From Dichetophora obliterata (taxonomy: Eukaryota > Arthropoda > Insecta > Diptera > Sciomyzidae): a stretch of DNA of 64,000 nucleotides. Position numbers and translations under genes: made by a program. Each line of letters opens with the position of its first letter. Positions within the stretch are counted from its first letter, which is position 1. The notes under the pieces are model-generated. The model had not been told where the DNA came from. It saw only the letters and a list, made by a program, of their open reading frames with translations, and searched no databases. The stretch is taken from the NCBI GenBank assembly GCA_963920525.1, contig OY986438.1, positions 48,888,288 through 48,952,287 of the forward strand. Reading direction: 5' to 3'. Below, in pieces: positions 1 through 10,539 of this stretch.

Positions 1-1540
1 GTTTTGGTCGTATAAGACTTAACTTTGGTACTTTGGTTTGTGAAGTTACTGACAGTAACTGTACGAAAAATTGGTTTCCACGCCCCCTTTTGCGCCCACA
101 AATCAGTGAAAATGCTATATTTCATGCAGTTTTGGCCGTATGAGACTAACATATGATACTTAAGTTTGTATGGTTACTTTCGGCAATTGTACTAAAAAAG
201 GGCGTCATCGCTATATAGCCACACCCACTTTTTAAGAAACCATCAAAATTGACTACTGGGTCGATTGAGCTAAAATATTGGCTTAGTTTGTACGGTTACT
301 GTTAGCAACTGTACTAAAAATTGGTCTCCACGCCCCCCTTTTACCGCCCACAAACCAATGAAAACGTTTTATTTCAACGGTTTGGGTCGTATTAGACAAA
401 AATTTTGTAATTCAGTACATATGGTTACTCTCGGCAAGTGCACTAAAAATAGGCCTGCCCTACTTTAGTTAAACTCACTTTTCGGGGAGTTAGCGTCCAG
501 TGAAGTAAAGTGCGCCAGGCTTAACCTAAATTGAGCTGAAATTTGGGCAGTCGATTTGTTTCAATTACGAGATGGCTCAAGGGAAATATTTTACCGCACC
601 CCTTTTTACCGCTTGCAAAACAACAAAAATGCTATATTTCGCACGGTTTTGATCGTATTAGACTAAAATGTGGTTATTTAGTGCACATGGCTACTTTCGG
701 CAGCTGTACTGAAAATGGTGAATATATTTGACATTTCTTGACATTTTTTTGTATAGCAGTAAGGCGGTCTGTGGCAGAACAACGTTTGCCGAGGAGATAG
801 ATTGTTCCTGTGAGGTTTGGTAACGTTTGGACGAGGGGGCGTGGTTCCTCCCATACATGCCAAATTTGCGCTATCGACCACAAACTAAATAAGGGATATA
901 TATCAGACGGTTTCGATCGTAAAAACTAAGATATTATCATTTTGTTCAGATGGTAACTGTCAGTAACTGTACAAAAATAACTTTTTCGTCGCAATATATA
1001 TACGCTCACTTTTTCGAAATCATGGCAATTCCGGAGTTCTACACATTTTTATACTGAAACTTGCTGTGTAGGTGCTCCAAGAGGCAGTCACGATACATAA
1101 ATGTTTTCACGCCCACTTTTAGCGCCCACAAATCAATATCTGTACATATAAAAATGAATCGTGATTTGTTCGGATGCTTAAAACTTGAAAACGACTAGAC
1201 CAAATAGAATACTTCCTTCTACTGGTTTGTTCGTAACTGCTACGCAAAGGTTTAGGAAAAAAGTAATGCCACACCCCTTTTATCGCCCACAAATCAATAA
1301 AAATGCTATATTTAAGAAGGCTTTGGTCGTATTAAATTAAAATTTGGTAAATAAGTTCTTATGATGACTGTCACTAACTTTAATAAAAACGGGCGTTGTC
1401 ACACTTCATCTACGCCTACTTTTGGAAATATCACAATACTCCGATACTATTGGTCCGATTGAGCTCAAATTTTGTAAGTGGCTTTGCTTTGAGTACGAGA
1501 TGGTTTAAGAAGAAATGTCACACCTTCTTTTACCTCCCAT
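1..1540 (+). repeat. Diverged tandem repeat, period about 260 bp
   Basis: The phrase TTTTGGTCGTATTAGACT and close variants recurs near 1, 127, 380, 646, 909 and 1320. A second phrase, CCACGCCCCCTTTT followed by GCGCCCACAAATCA, recurs near 80, 330, 595, 1110 and 1270. Spacing is irregular (about 126, 253, 266, 262 and 412), so units have lost or gained segments. The short reading frames here are not conserved between copies, so none is taken as a gene. Confidence 0.6.
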
Positions 1541-1560
1541 TAATATAAAAACAATTTGTG

Positions 1561-2515
1561 TTATCGAATAGCGTTATGGGTTGCACAGCTTAGAAATTCG
1601 GTATTCGACCACAATTTAGACGTACCGTTTCAGTGATGAAATTTTATGGGAGTTGGACAAGGGGGAGGGGCACCTCTCATACAATCCAAATTGGTGATAT
1701 CGAATAGCTTTGAATTTATAGGAATTCAGCTTTGGAATTCAGTTTTTGACCTCAATTTACACATGCAGTTTCAATGATTTTATTTATGGGCGTTGGACAG
1801 GGAGGCCTGACATCTCCCTTACATCCCAAATTTGCAATATCGAATTGCTTTGAAGTTATAGGTTGACAGCGTAAGAAATCGGTATTCGACCTAAATTTAT
1901 ACATGCACTTTCATTTCTTTCATTTTATGGGCGTAGGGAAAAGGGGAGTGACACTTCCCATACAACCCAACTTTGTGCTATCAAATAGCTTTAGAGTTAT
2001 AGGTCGCAAAGCATCGGAATTCAGTATTTGACCAAAATTTACGCATGCATATTTACTGATAAAATTTTTTAGAGTTTGTCGGGGGGCGTGGCACCTCCAA
2101 CTTAACCCAAATTTGCGATATAGAATAGCTTTGGAGTTATAGGTCAGCCTTGGAATTCAGTATTCGACCTCAATTTACACATGCAGTTTCATTGGTAAAA
2201 TTTTATGGGCGTAGGGAAAAGGGGAGTGGCACCTCCCATACAACCCAAATTTGTGTTATCGAATATATTTGGAGTTATATGTCGCACAGTTTTGGTATTC
2301 GGTATTCGACCTCCATGTACACATGCAGTTTAATTGATTACATTCTATGAGGGGTGATCAAGAGGGCTTGGCACTTCCTATACAACCCAAAATTGTTATA
2401 TCGAATAGCTTTGTGGATATAGGTCGCACAGTCTCGGAATTCAGTATTTGACCTCAATTTAGACATGCTGTTTAACTGATAACATTTTATGGGCGTTTGA
2501 ATAGGGAGAGTGGCA
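1561..2515 (+). repeat. Tandem repeat, about 141 bp, seven units
   Basis: Each unit contains GGAATTCAGTATTTGACC, then CAATTTACACATGCAGTTTC, ATTTTATGGGCGT, GTGGCACCTCCCATACAACC, CAAATTTGCGATATCGAATA and GCTTTGGAGTTATAGGTCGC. Unit marks occur near 1588, 1734, 1877, 2015, 2152, 2294 and 2435, spaced 137-146 bp apart. Two further units are present in reverse orientation at 44290-44575. The block looks like the central satellite of the Helitron-like element. Confidence 0.75.
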
Positions 2516-2538
2516 GCAACGCGCCGGGTTTCAGCTAG

Positions 2539-2944
2539 TTATAAAATAAAATTCCTTTTTGAAAAAATATTCTAAAAAATTAAAAAAAGAAAATAAAAGT
2601 TATGAAGTTATTTGATATATAAAAGTTTTTGTATTTAAATACAATTAAAATATCAAAAATATGCATGAAAAACAGCGTTATCTTTAATTTGATTGCAAAC
2701 ATTTAAAATTTTTTTATGCAGATTAGAAGAGCTTTTACCGGCCTTTACTTTCTGACAATTTGTTTTTTACAACTAATACACCAGCCAATATTTAGAGGTT
2801 TTTTAAAACCATTCCAGCTCACGGATGGCTATCGCTAGAGTCGACATATTTGAGTAGTCATCATAACATAAACTAAGGATTATTTTGTGGACCTGACCCT
2901 AGCAACGTTTTTTCTTTCTATGGAGCATGAGGCACCTTAGTGTA
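2539..2944. other. Unassigned AT-rich spacer
   Basis: No gene, RNA or repeat boundary is recognised between the Helitron-like 3' end and the Tc1-like element. Confidence 0.5.
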
Positions 2945-3466
2945 TACAGTGGCTCACAACGAAAGTCGGGCAGTTATTTCTTAGCATTTTCGCATTGGTT
3001 TCAGAATTGATAATGTATGAAGAAAATTGCAATATATATTTTTCAAAACATTATTTTTTGGTGAACAAAATTAAACACAAACATAATTAAAAAATTAGAA
3101 AATAACGGTGAAACAAATTTAAATCGAAACAAACCTATAAAAACGAGCTCACATCAAAAGTCGGGCAAGTAAAGAAAAAATGCAAATCATGGTCCGTAAA
3201 CCGTTATTCCTGCTTTAAACTTTTTATTACTGTTTACTTCAGTCAAACGCAAAACTTAAAAAAAAAACATATCTTGAAAAGTGAATTAATCAACACCGGC
3301 AGAAAGGCAGCTCGTGATAGATCATTATTTCAAACAAAAATCCGAGCGACAAATTTCACAAATCGTCTTAAAAAGTAAATCAACAATGCACGATATAATC
3401 AAACCTTATATATAAGATAAGAGAATATGCAATAAAAAACGTATAGAAGCTAAAAATAAACTTACT

Positions 3467-3602
3467 GCATTATTCTGTATCACGAACATGCACACCAACG
3501 ATGAGAAAGACACGAGAAGCAATACAATTTTGTATGAAAGAAAATATTGCTTCTCGTGTCTATCTCATCGTTGGTGTGCATGTTCGTGATACAGAATAAT
3601 GC
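3467..3602. repeat. Large hairpin, 58-bp arms, 20-nt loop
   Basis: Arms 3467-3524 and 3545-3602 are reverse complements with a single mismatch (AAAGA against the partner of TATCT). The loop is 3525-3544. The hairpin lies inside the transposase region of the Tc1-like element, where a direct coding sequence would be expected, so it is an inverted duplication of coding sequence. Confidence 0.95.
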
Positions 3603-4482
3603 ATTTAGCTCCAAAGATGAAAGGAGCGTTTTAAGAGAAATAATAAAAGACCCATTTTTATCTGCACCAAAACTAAAGATCATGTTAAAACTCAATTTGA
3701 AAAAGAGTGTGCACTCAGAAACAATTTGAAGAGTTTTGAGAAAAAAATTTATAAAATTGAAGAAAAGCACGAAGAAAGCCATGTATTAGCAAGAAAAATA
3801 TAAAATAACTCCTCAATTTCGTGCGTGATCAAATGACCAAAGACTTTTCATTCTGCAGCAAGGTTAATAGGTTAGCAGAATAAATTGGGATATTTAGCAC
3901 TTTTTAATTATAAACATTTATTTAAGGTTTTGGTTACCGATGAGAGTTAATTTAATTTATTTGGCTCAAATTTAAGGCAGAAACCGAATGAAGAATTTTG
4001 ATATAAAAATTTCAAACATACGGTTAAGCATGGTAGAGGATCAGTCATGGTTTGGGGCTGCGTCTGTAGTTGGAAGGATTAATTTTATTGATTATTATGT
4101 ATAATGGACTAAATATAATTGATTATTAAGTATAATGTTTCGTGCACGTGATATGCACGTAAAAGAAAGTGCGGGTAAGTAAGGAATTGCAGACAGTTTT
4201 GAGTTTTACCAAGACAATGACCTGAAACATACGACGCTCTTGGTAAGGAATTGTGTACTTGATATTTGTCCAAATGTCATAAAAACAACCTCACAAAGCC
4301 CAGATTAAAATTTTATAGAACATCTATGGGATGAACTTGAACCCAGAGTGCAGTATCAGAGATGGGCATCTTTAGATCCTAAGTAAAGAGTGGAATCAGA
4401 TTGTAAAAATTTGGTTGCACCAATGCCAAAAAGGCTGCAGGCAGTCATAAAAGAAAAAGGATTGGCAACAAAATATTAAATT
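3547..4482 (+). pseudogene. Tc1-like transposase remnant
   Basis: The N-terminal part reads RSVLREIIKDPFLSAPKLKI, typical of the second helix-turn-helix of Tc1 transposases. Near 4020-4060 the phrase VKHGRGSVMVWGC is the conserved block after the first catalytic aspartate. Near 4205-4245 a FYQDNDLKHT-like phrase marks the second aspartate, and near 4300-4335 PDxNFIEHLWDELE marks the DD34E glutamate. Frames change several times and stops intervene (for example near 3800, 4070 and 4385), so no protein can be made. The first helix-turn-helix region is replaced by the foldback at 3467-3602. Confidence 0.88.
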
Positions 4483-4705
4483 CTTAGTTTTAGCATTGAA
4501 TTGGTTTATAAAGCTTTGGTTTGCTTTAATTTTGTTTTACCGTTATGTTCTAATTTTTTAATTGTGTTTCTGTTTAATTTTGCTCACCAATTAATAATAT
4601 TTTGAAACAAATATTTACTCGAAGTTTCTTCTTTCATTTTCATTTCTGAAACCAATGCGAAAGTGCTAAGAAATGCTTGCCCGACTTATGTTGAGAGCCA
4701 CTGTA

Positions 4706-5512
4706 TATGTAAAAAAAAATAGTGCAAATTATAAGAAATACTGATAAAGTTTAACTACGAATTAAAAATACTAACATTAATGGGTTACTTTCCTTCTTTT
4801 TGATTTCCTAGATTTAACTTATGTCATATAGAAGTTTGTGGTAAGGAGTGTAACACTTGCTCTTGCAAAGGCAAGGAATTTGCAAAGGCAAGGAATGTGA
4901 CCCATTATCACTTATTACATTACTATGCATTACTATGCTGTACTGGATTTAGGACTAGGCCCGTGAGGCACGGGCGTAAGGCGGCAACATTTTTGAGGGC
5001 TGAAAACTTTTGAGGAAAACAAAAAGTTAGGAACGGAATAAATTTGGCTGCAGCGGAATTGAAAAGGCGGCAAAATATTTTCTTAGCTAGTTTATAAAGA
5101 AACTCAATATGAATCAAATGTTTAAGGAAAACTAACCAGCAAAAACTTCGCTTACAAGCAATGAATAAAATATTGCAAAAAAATCGTGCATTCGATTACT
5201 TTTTGGGTAAAAGAAAGTATTACTTTAACATGGGCATGTCATTGTTTCACCCACAAAAAAATTAAAAATGAATTTTATTGGATTTTTGTTAGTTTTATTA
5301 AGGTACATCATTTTCTGAACGAATGCAAGAAAAAACAGAATTATAATTTATTTAAATTCAATTTGTCGGTGAATAGTGTTTAGTGTTTATTGTAAATTGA
5401 ACATTAATTCAAATTTTAGAGATTTGACTAAATTTACCTTCGAGTAACGACACCTGAGCTGAACTCTCAACATCCAGAACAACAAGGCGTATCTGGCCGA
5501 CTCTAAACCCTC
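4706..5512. other. Spacer, possible retroelement remnant at its end
   Basis: No supportable gene. A short minus-strand open frame at 4923-5117 has no recognised domain. The last 60 bp before 5512 may encode a few residues of the non-LTR element that resumes at 6907, but the match is too short to call. Confidence 0.4.
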
Positions 5513-6906
5513 GTAGCTCGTTCTTGTAACTCGTAAAGGCCGCTTTACATTGTCCTACTGTGTATTACCACATGTGAGATAGAAAGTATTATTGAATTTC
5601 ATCATGCTGTCATTTTTAATTTTTGTATGAAGAAAATAATTTTTCGCTTTTAGACTATCTTACAGAGTCGCACCACATTTTTAAACTTTACACTGTACTA
5701 AAACGTGAAAATTTTAGTAATGAATCGGTTTTTAATAACTTAAAGCCCCTACAAAGTTTAATAATCTGTAAAATTGCTTCCTTCTGTTATTCCATTTGAA
5801 AATACATTACGAGTTTAAAATTTTCTCACTTAAATAATAAATTTCAAGAAGGTTTATGGTAAAATGCATATCTGGTGGGATAGAATGTGTGATGAAATTA
5901 GAAACAAACCAAAAAATAAAATGTGGTACGACATGCCAAAAAAATCAGAACACACATTGCTTTCCGTTGTTTACACCATCTCACTTTCTATCACACATGA
6001 AAATTTTGACATGTGTTAACACACAGTAGGATAATGTAAAGCGGCCTTAACGATCGCAGTTACCGACCCATGTTACCGATTTGACGTCACTCTGACGTAA
6101 TTCTCACCTACACTGTTTGTGTAATAATCTGAACCGATTTCTGTTCGATTCGTTTGTTTCAAATCGATAAGCTGTCACATGTTTCGATTTCACTTCAATA
6201 GAATCTTTGAAACAGAAACAGAAAACGTGTTTGTGTAAGAAAAGTGAATCGATAAACCTCATGTTTTTCTCACTCACTCTGCGGCAAGTGAGAATTCTAC
6301 CAATTTGTATAAATGACAGTAATGTTGGGTATATATGAAATAACAAGTACTCGTAATTAATATTCTAGAACGGGTACTTTTGCTTAAGTAACATTTTTAA
6401 CTGATTATAATGTTTTTGTTTGTTTTAAAACGTTTTAGTTTTCAAGCTAATGCGATTTAAAAAGAATTCCCATTTACATAAAAGAAGGCAATTTAGAAAA
6501 CAAAATATTCGTTGGAGAAATGGAAAAGAACCCGGTTGCAAATATTTGCCAAGTTTTTATTACACATCACTTATTGTCAAATTATTTACATTCATAATTA
6601 ATGATTATAATACATTAATATTACATAATTAATTTACTTAAACTTCAAATAATCACTTTTTAACAACAAGACCATCACATTTTTATTATAAAAATGTAGC
6701 GAACATAAAATAAAATAAATGCAAGTAGTCATCTACTTGTCATTTGACTCAGTTTCGCATCGTTTTTTCTCGATTTGTGTTCTTTTTCATCATGGACTGA
6801 CTTTTTACCGATTTTAACGTACATAAACATTAGTTTTAACGAAATCGATAATGCGTGACGTCACACAAATCGGTAACTTGCCGATTTTGTTACAAGAACG
6901 AGCTAC
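5513..6906. mobile_element. Long-inverted-repeat element (outer host of a nested MITE)
   Basis: GTAGCTCGTTCTTGTAAC at 5513-5530 is the exact reverse complement of 6889-6906. A second inverted pair, GTTACCGATTT plus GACGTCAC at 6072-6090 and GTGACGTCAC plus AAATCGGTAAC at 6855-6877, lies further in. The spacing of the two pairs agrees only if the 512-bp insertion at 5537-6048 is removed, so this element is older than that insertion. The interior 6100-6850 has no recognisable transposase. No convincing target duplication is seen at its ends, so the superfamily is undetermined. Retroelement coding sequence starts immediately to the right. Confidence 0.75.
5537..6048. mobile_element. MITE with TAA duplication, PIF/Harbinger-like
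   Basis: Ends are AGGCCGCTTTACATTGTCCT on the left and, reverse-complemented, AGGCCGCTTTACATTATCCT on the right. Both continue with ACTGTGT. The element is flanked by the trinucleotide TAA at 5534-5536 and 6049-6051. A 3-bp TWA duplication is the rule for PIF/Harbinger elements. It carries no coding capacity. It sits inside the left arm of the outer element 5513-6906. Confidence 0.85.
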
Positions 6907-7475
6907 AGAGGTAGCCACGCTAGTGTCCATTTTCACAGGGCACTACTTAATAGACAGACATGCCTCCAGACTGGAAATCATCACAAATGACTTCTGCAGA
7001 AGCTGCAGGGACGAGGAGGAGGAAGAAACCATCACCCACCTTCTATGTTCGTGTCCCGCGCTTGCTAGAAGAAGGCATAAATATCTGGGGTCATTCTTCT
7101 GCTCTGAGCTTGATGACCTATCAAGGACAAGCATCAAATGCCTTACAAGCTTTACTAAAGGGGCTTCTACACAATACAACGGTTGTACCAATATCGGCTG
7201 CTATTTGACGGTTGCGTGCGATTATTGCATTGTGTGGGTGCAAGCATGCGAAGAGTTGGTTGGAATGGTTGAAACTGCCAACTGCTGTACAACAAGTGAT
7301 TGTACAGCCGTTATATCGTGTAGAAGAACCTTAAGAGCTCAATGTGGTTCCACTCGGACAAAAGGCCAAGTTTGCAGCGGTATTACAATGGACCTTACAG
7401 GTCTAAGTGAGCCGTGGTACGTGTGTATGGTTTGAGCACGTACAGCGGCTGCCGTCTCAACCTAACCTAAGCTAA
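6907..7475 (+). pseudogene. 3' end of an RNase H-type non-LTR retrotransposon
   Basis: The frame 6897-7130 encodes ATEVATLVSIFTGHY followed by NDFCRSCRDEEEEETITHLL and CSCPAL. This is the C-terminal cysteine-histidine knuckle that follows the RNase H domain in I/LOA-type elements. The same knuckle appears at 15296-15496 and, more distantly, in the large element at 50079-52494. The 3' untranslated part ends at about 7475 with CTCAACCTAACCTAAGC, a (CCTAA)n-like tail shared with the other two copies. Everything upstream (reverse transcriptase, RNase H) is missing, cut at the boundary of the inverted-repeat element 5513-6906. Confidence 0.75.
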
Positions 7476-7639
7476 CGTCATCTTTTGCTGAAATTAGATC
7501 GTTTATTTGTTTTGGAATTGTTTCTACTAATTTTGATAGTCGTCTGGTGTAATAGTGTCTCAAGTTTCTTGTAATATTGTTCGAAGACTTTCAACGGTTT
7601 TAGCTAGTCTTTTCCGTAATTTTAGATTTCATCAAATGA

Positions 7640-8110
7640 CTTATTGATTCGATTGGCGATTGGTCAGGGCTGCTGGCGGGCCAATCCAAGATCAGTATTT
7701 GTTTTTTGCACAGATATTACATCGATTTTCTTGATTTATGGCATGGTGCGCCATCTTGTTGATAAATATATTCACCATCATTTGATTGAAGTCTTGGAAT
7801 TGATGAAAGTAAATCATTTTGGAAAATATTTATATATTTCTCAGAGTTGACAATTACCAAATCCCTTTGCAGAAATACATCCCAAGACTATTACAGAAGC
7901 TGGAGATTACCAAATCCCTTTGCAGAAATACATCCCAAGACCATTACAGAAGCTGGTTTCTTGACTTTTTTTAATGATACCAATCCTTATGAAACTGTTC
8001 ACCTTTTTTACGCAGCACTTTGGGTCGCGTGTCGCCCATAAAAATTTAAAATCTTGATTCGTCGCTCTCAAAAATTCGCTACCCTTGCAATAAATCTGCC
8101 TCTGGATGTT
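7640..8110 (-). pseudogene. Tc1-like transposase remnant, minus strand
   Basis: All three catalytic blocks of a DD34E transposase can be read on the minus strand: SDESRF near 8055, QDGAPCHKSRKS near 7750 and LDWPASSPDQSPIE near 7665. The distance from the second aspartate to the glutamate fits 34 residues. There are stops, and a 53-bp tandem duplication (7853-7905 and 7906-7958) falls between the first and second blocks and breaks the frame. No terminal inverted repeats were identified. Confidence 0.8.
7853..7958. repeat. 53-bp tandem duplication in the Tc1 remnant
   Basis: ATTACCAAATCCCTTTGCAG and the following 33 bp occur twice, starting at 7853 and 7906, with one clear difference (GACTATT against GACCATT). 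Because 53 is not a multiple of three, the duplication alone would kill the reading frame. Confidence 0.85.
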
Positions 8111-8129
8111 GGACAGATTTGACATTGAT

Positions 8130-8430
8130 TTAAAATAAAAACTAACGCATTTGGCAAAGAAAAAAGTGCTTTCCACCAAGACAACGCACCGGCGCACACT
8201 TTTGTAGTCGCCATGACAAAAATCCATTAATTGGGCTATGAACTGCTACCCCATCCCCCATATTCTCCAAATTTAGCCACCTGCGACCATTTCCCGTTTC
8301 CAAACCTGAAAAAATGGCTCGGCGGCAAGAAATTTGGGTTGAATGAAGAGTACCATCGCCGAAACAAGAGCCCATTTTGGGGACTTAGATAAAACCTATT
8401 ATTTGGAAGGAATAAAAATCTTGACTTAGT
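8130..8430 (+). pseudogene. mariner transposase C-terminal remnant
   Basis: Plus-strand translation shows FHQDNAPAHT at about 8171-8202 (second catalytic aspartate). It is followed by LGYELLPHPPYSPNLATCDH at about 8232-8290, the YSPDLAP-D block with the third aspartate of the D,D34D mariner family. FPNLKKWLGGKKF follows. A stop in the first block and loss of frame after 8350 mark it as dead. The N-terminal two thirds are absent. The neighbouring Tc1 remnant runs in the opposite direction. Confidence 0.85.
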
Positions 8431-8473
8431 TTACAGATATTAAAATATACTATTTAGAGTAATATCTAATATA

Positions 8474-9694
8474 CAGTTGTGAACAATATAATAGGGTCAC
8501 TCATATGGAGTTTTTTCATTACTCTTAAAAAAAAAATAATTGTTAATAATTAACTTAAAATTTTTATTTTGTTTTGTTCCTTAAAAAATACCTTAAATAA
8601 ATGTTAAATAAAAAGTTCAAAAATTCCATTGAATAGTTATAAAAAATATTAATTATTTATATATATAGGCGAAAATTTCATTGGACATAAAAATAGGGTC
8701 AAAGCAAGAAAATAGTGAAGTTGATAAAACAAAGTTATAAATTCATTCTAAAATTAATATTTTATTGAATATCAATTATTATCTATTACTGCTTTTCACC
8801 GTTTTGGCATCGAATTCACTAAATCCTGACACGTTTTTTGTGGAATGGAGAACCAAGCATTCTTCACTAGCTCCCATAATTCTGCATTATTTTTTGGCTT
8901 TATTGGTCCAATACGTTCCTTAACCGTTTTCCATAAATTCTCTATCGGGTTAAGGTCCGGTGTACTGCGCAGGCCAAACCATAACTTTGACTCCATTATC
9001 CGAAAACCATTTTTTTGCCAGACCTGAAGTGTGTTTTGGGTCGTTGTCCAGTCAGAAAATCAGAAAACGGGAGCATTACTTCTTGGAGTATTTGGACGTA
9101 ATGATGCTTATCCATACTTTCCTTAATCCAAAATATGGGCCCAACGCCGTGTCATGAAAAGCAACCCCACACCATGATACAACCACCCCCATGCTTACAT
9201 GTTTTAGTGGTATAGCGTTGGTTGTATGCTGCGTTTTTTTGGCGTCTTACAAAAGTTCTTCCATCGTTACCTACTAAATTTATTTTGGTTTCGTCGGACC
9301 AAAGCACATTTCGCCACTTTTTGCTATTTTCAGTACCTGTCCAATCAATGTGAGATTTTGCAAACAGCAAACGATTTTTTCGAAAGAAAATATTTAAATA
9401 CAATAAATAAAAACATGTCTATTCACAATATCTATTCGCAATGTCTATTCGAATCACGAAATTAACAATTAAATGGTTTTAAAGACGCTGACCCTATCTT
9501 TTTGTCCACTTGCTACAATTGCTTTTTGAAATATTAAGTGAATAAATAATTTACCGTTAGTTTTAAGTGTTGCTAACTGAACATTTTCGGAAATAGTAAC
9601 ACCCATAAATAATTTCCACAAAGTTTTCGCTTCGTTTCGTACCAGGGTTGCCAAGAAATGGCATGTATATTTTTACATATATTGTCCACAACTG
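8474..9694 (-). mobile_element. Tc1-like transposon, internally shortened
   Basis: Ends CAGTTGTGAACAATATA (left) and CAGTTGTGGACAATATA (right strand) are flanked by TA at 8472-8473 and 9695-9696. The minus-strand transposase is recognisable. RNVLWSDETKINLVGNDGRT holds the first aspartate (about 9260-9320). KHGGGCIMVWGCFS is at 9152-9195, a DNDPKHTSGLAKKW frame at about 9000-9050, and TPDLNPIENLWKTV at about 8915-8960. At least two frameshifts separate these blocks. The N-terminal DNA-binding part is not seen and the element is about 400 bp shorter than usual. Confidence 0.88.
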
Positions 9695-9708
9695 TATAGG
9701 GTAAAACA

Positions 9709-10210
9709 CCCAGTCCTGAGCCCTCAGCCTATTCTGAGCCCCCCGCTCATTTAATTGTCTCTAGCTAATAATTGTCTAAATGTCAATTAAAACGGTAAAT
9801 TTATAATTATTAGTCAAAATTCGTTCAGTTCGTTCAGCTATCAACTGAGTATGAAATATTCAGTTTGAAGTGATTTTTTGAAGTGAAAAGACGTGTCTCG
9901 GGCTCTTACTCAGTCAAGTGATTTTCTAAAGAATATCGACAAGGAGTCACACACTTTAAACCTTCAAGTATGGACATTTTGTTATGATTTTTATAATAAG
10001 CTTTGGCTATAACAAAAGTTGAATATTATTTATTATTAATTTCTAAAATATTTTATTAAAAATATTCTCTGTCAAGGCAAAAAAATGGGGCTCATATCTG
10101 GATAACTAAATACGATGTTTCCAGTTATGAGCCATGGGGGCTCACAATTGGAATATCACAGAAAAATTAAATATCCTAATGTGAGCCCGTGGAGCTCAAA
10201 GCAGGAAAAC
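9709..10210. repeat. Left subterminal GGCTCA..ACTGGG motif cluster
   Basis: Motif copies in either orientation are seen near 9709 (CCAGTCCTGAGCC), 9730 (ATTCTGAGCCCC), 10088 (GGCTCATATCTGGA), 10113 (CCAGTTATGAGCC), 10139 (GGCTCACAATTGGA), 10178 (AATGTGAGCCCG) and 10194 (AGCTCAAAGCAGGA). Repeated subterminal motifs are typical transposase-binding sites in DNA transposons; that role is inferred here. Confidence 0.7.
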
Positions 10211-10539
10211 AAATTGTTATAAACTTTCTTACTAGCCTATTAAGCCTGGCTCTCTTATTGGATATTTAAAGGCATTCAAAATAAGAAAATCGACTTTGAA
10301 AAAGCCGCAAGAATAATTAGGCTCTTGATATTTGTTTGCAATTAATGCCAGATTCTGCACTTGAATTTGCATGTATTAAATCCCGAGTCCATGCATTAAT
10401 GTGTTAAGAGCTCTCATTTTTTGGCGGATGTTGGTCAGTTTGACTCTACTCACTATTAAATTAACAATTTATTTTATACAGAAAATATCTTTTGAAATGA
10501 CATCCAGAAGAAAGTATAATTAACGTAGGTGACATTGCT

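Larger units (their letters stand above)
1..2538 (+). mobile_element. Helitron/DINE-1-like element, 3' part
   Basis: Two blocks of diverged tandem repeats run into a terminus GCGCCGGGTTTCAGCTAG at 2521-2538, followed by TT. The CTAG|T end matches the CTRR-3' rule of Helitrons. The same terminus recurs at 30788-30805 and, reverse-complemented, at 44261-44278, each next to similar body sequence or a similar end, so it is a real element boundary. Drosophila DINE-1/Helentron elements are known to carry central tandem repeats of about 150 bp, which fits the 141-bp block here. No Rep/helicase coding sequence is seen, so the copy is non-autonomous. The 5' end lies outside the window. Helitron assignment is inference from termini and architecture. 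Confidence 0.6.
2947..4703 (+). mobile_element. Complete Tc1-like transposon, inactive
   Basis: Terminal inverted repeats of at least 60 bp begin CAGTGGCTCACAACGAAAGT on the left and CAGTGGCTCTCAACATAAGT on the right strand, both continuing through GTCGGGCA and TTTCGCATTGGTTTCAGAA. They are bounded by a TA duplication (2945-2946 and 4704-4705). This is the standard Tc1/mariner insertion signature. The 1757-bp length is normal for the family. The interior carries a decayed transposase (separate entry) and a large hairpin at 3467-3602. Confidence 0.93.

Noticed and set aside
1..2540. CRISPR-like array because of regular repeats
   Set aside because: Units are 137-146 bp or longer without short repeat/unique spacer structure, and the DNA is eukaryotic.
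4923..5117. 64-codon minus-strand frame before the nested MITEs
   Set aside because: Some resemblance to phrases often translated from insect repeats, but no domain and no element ends.
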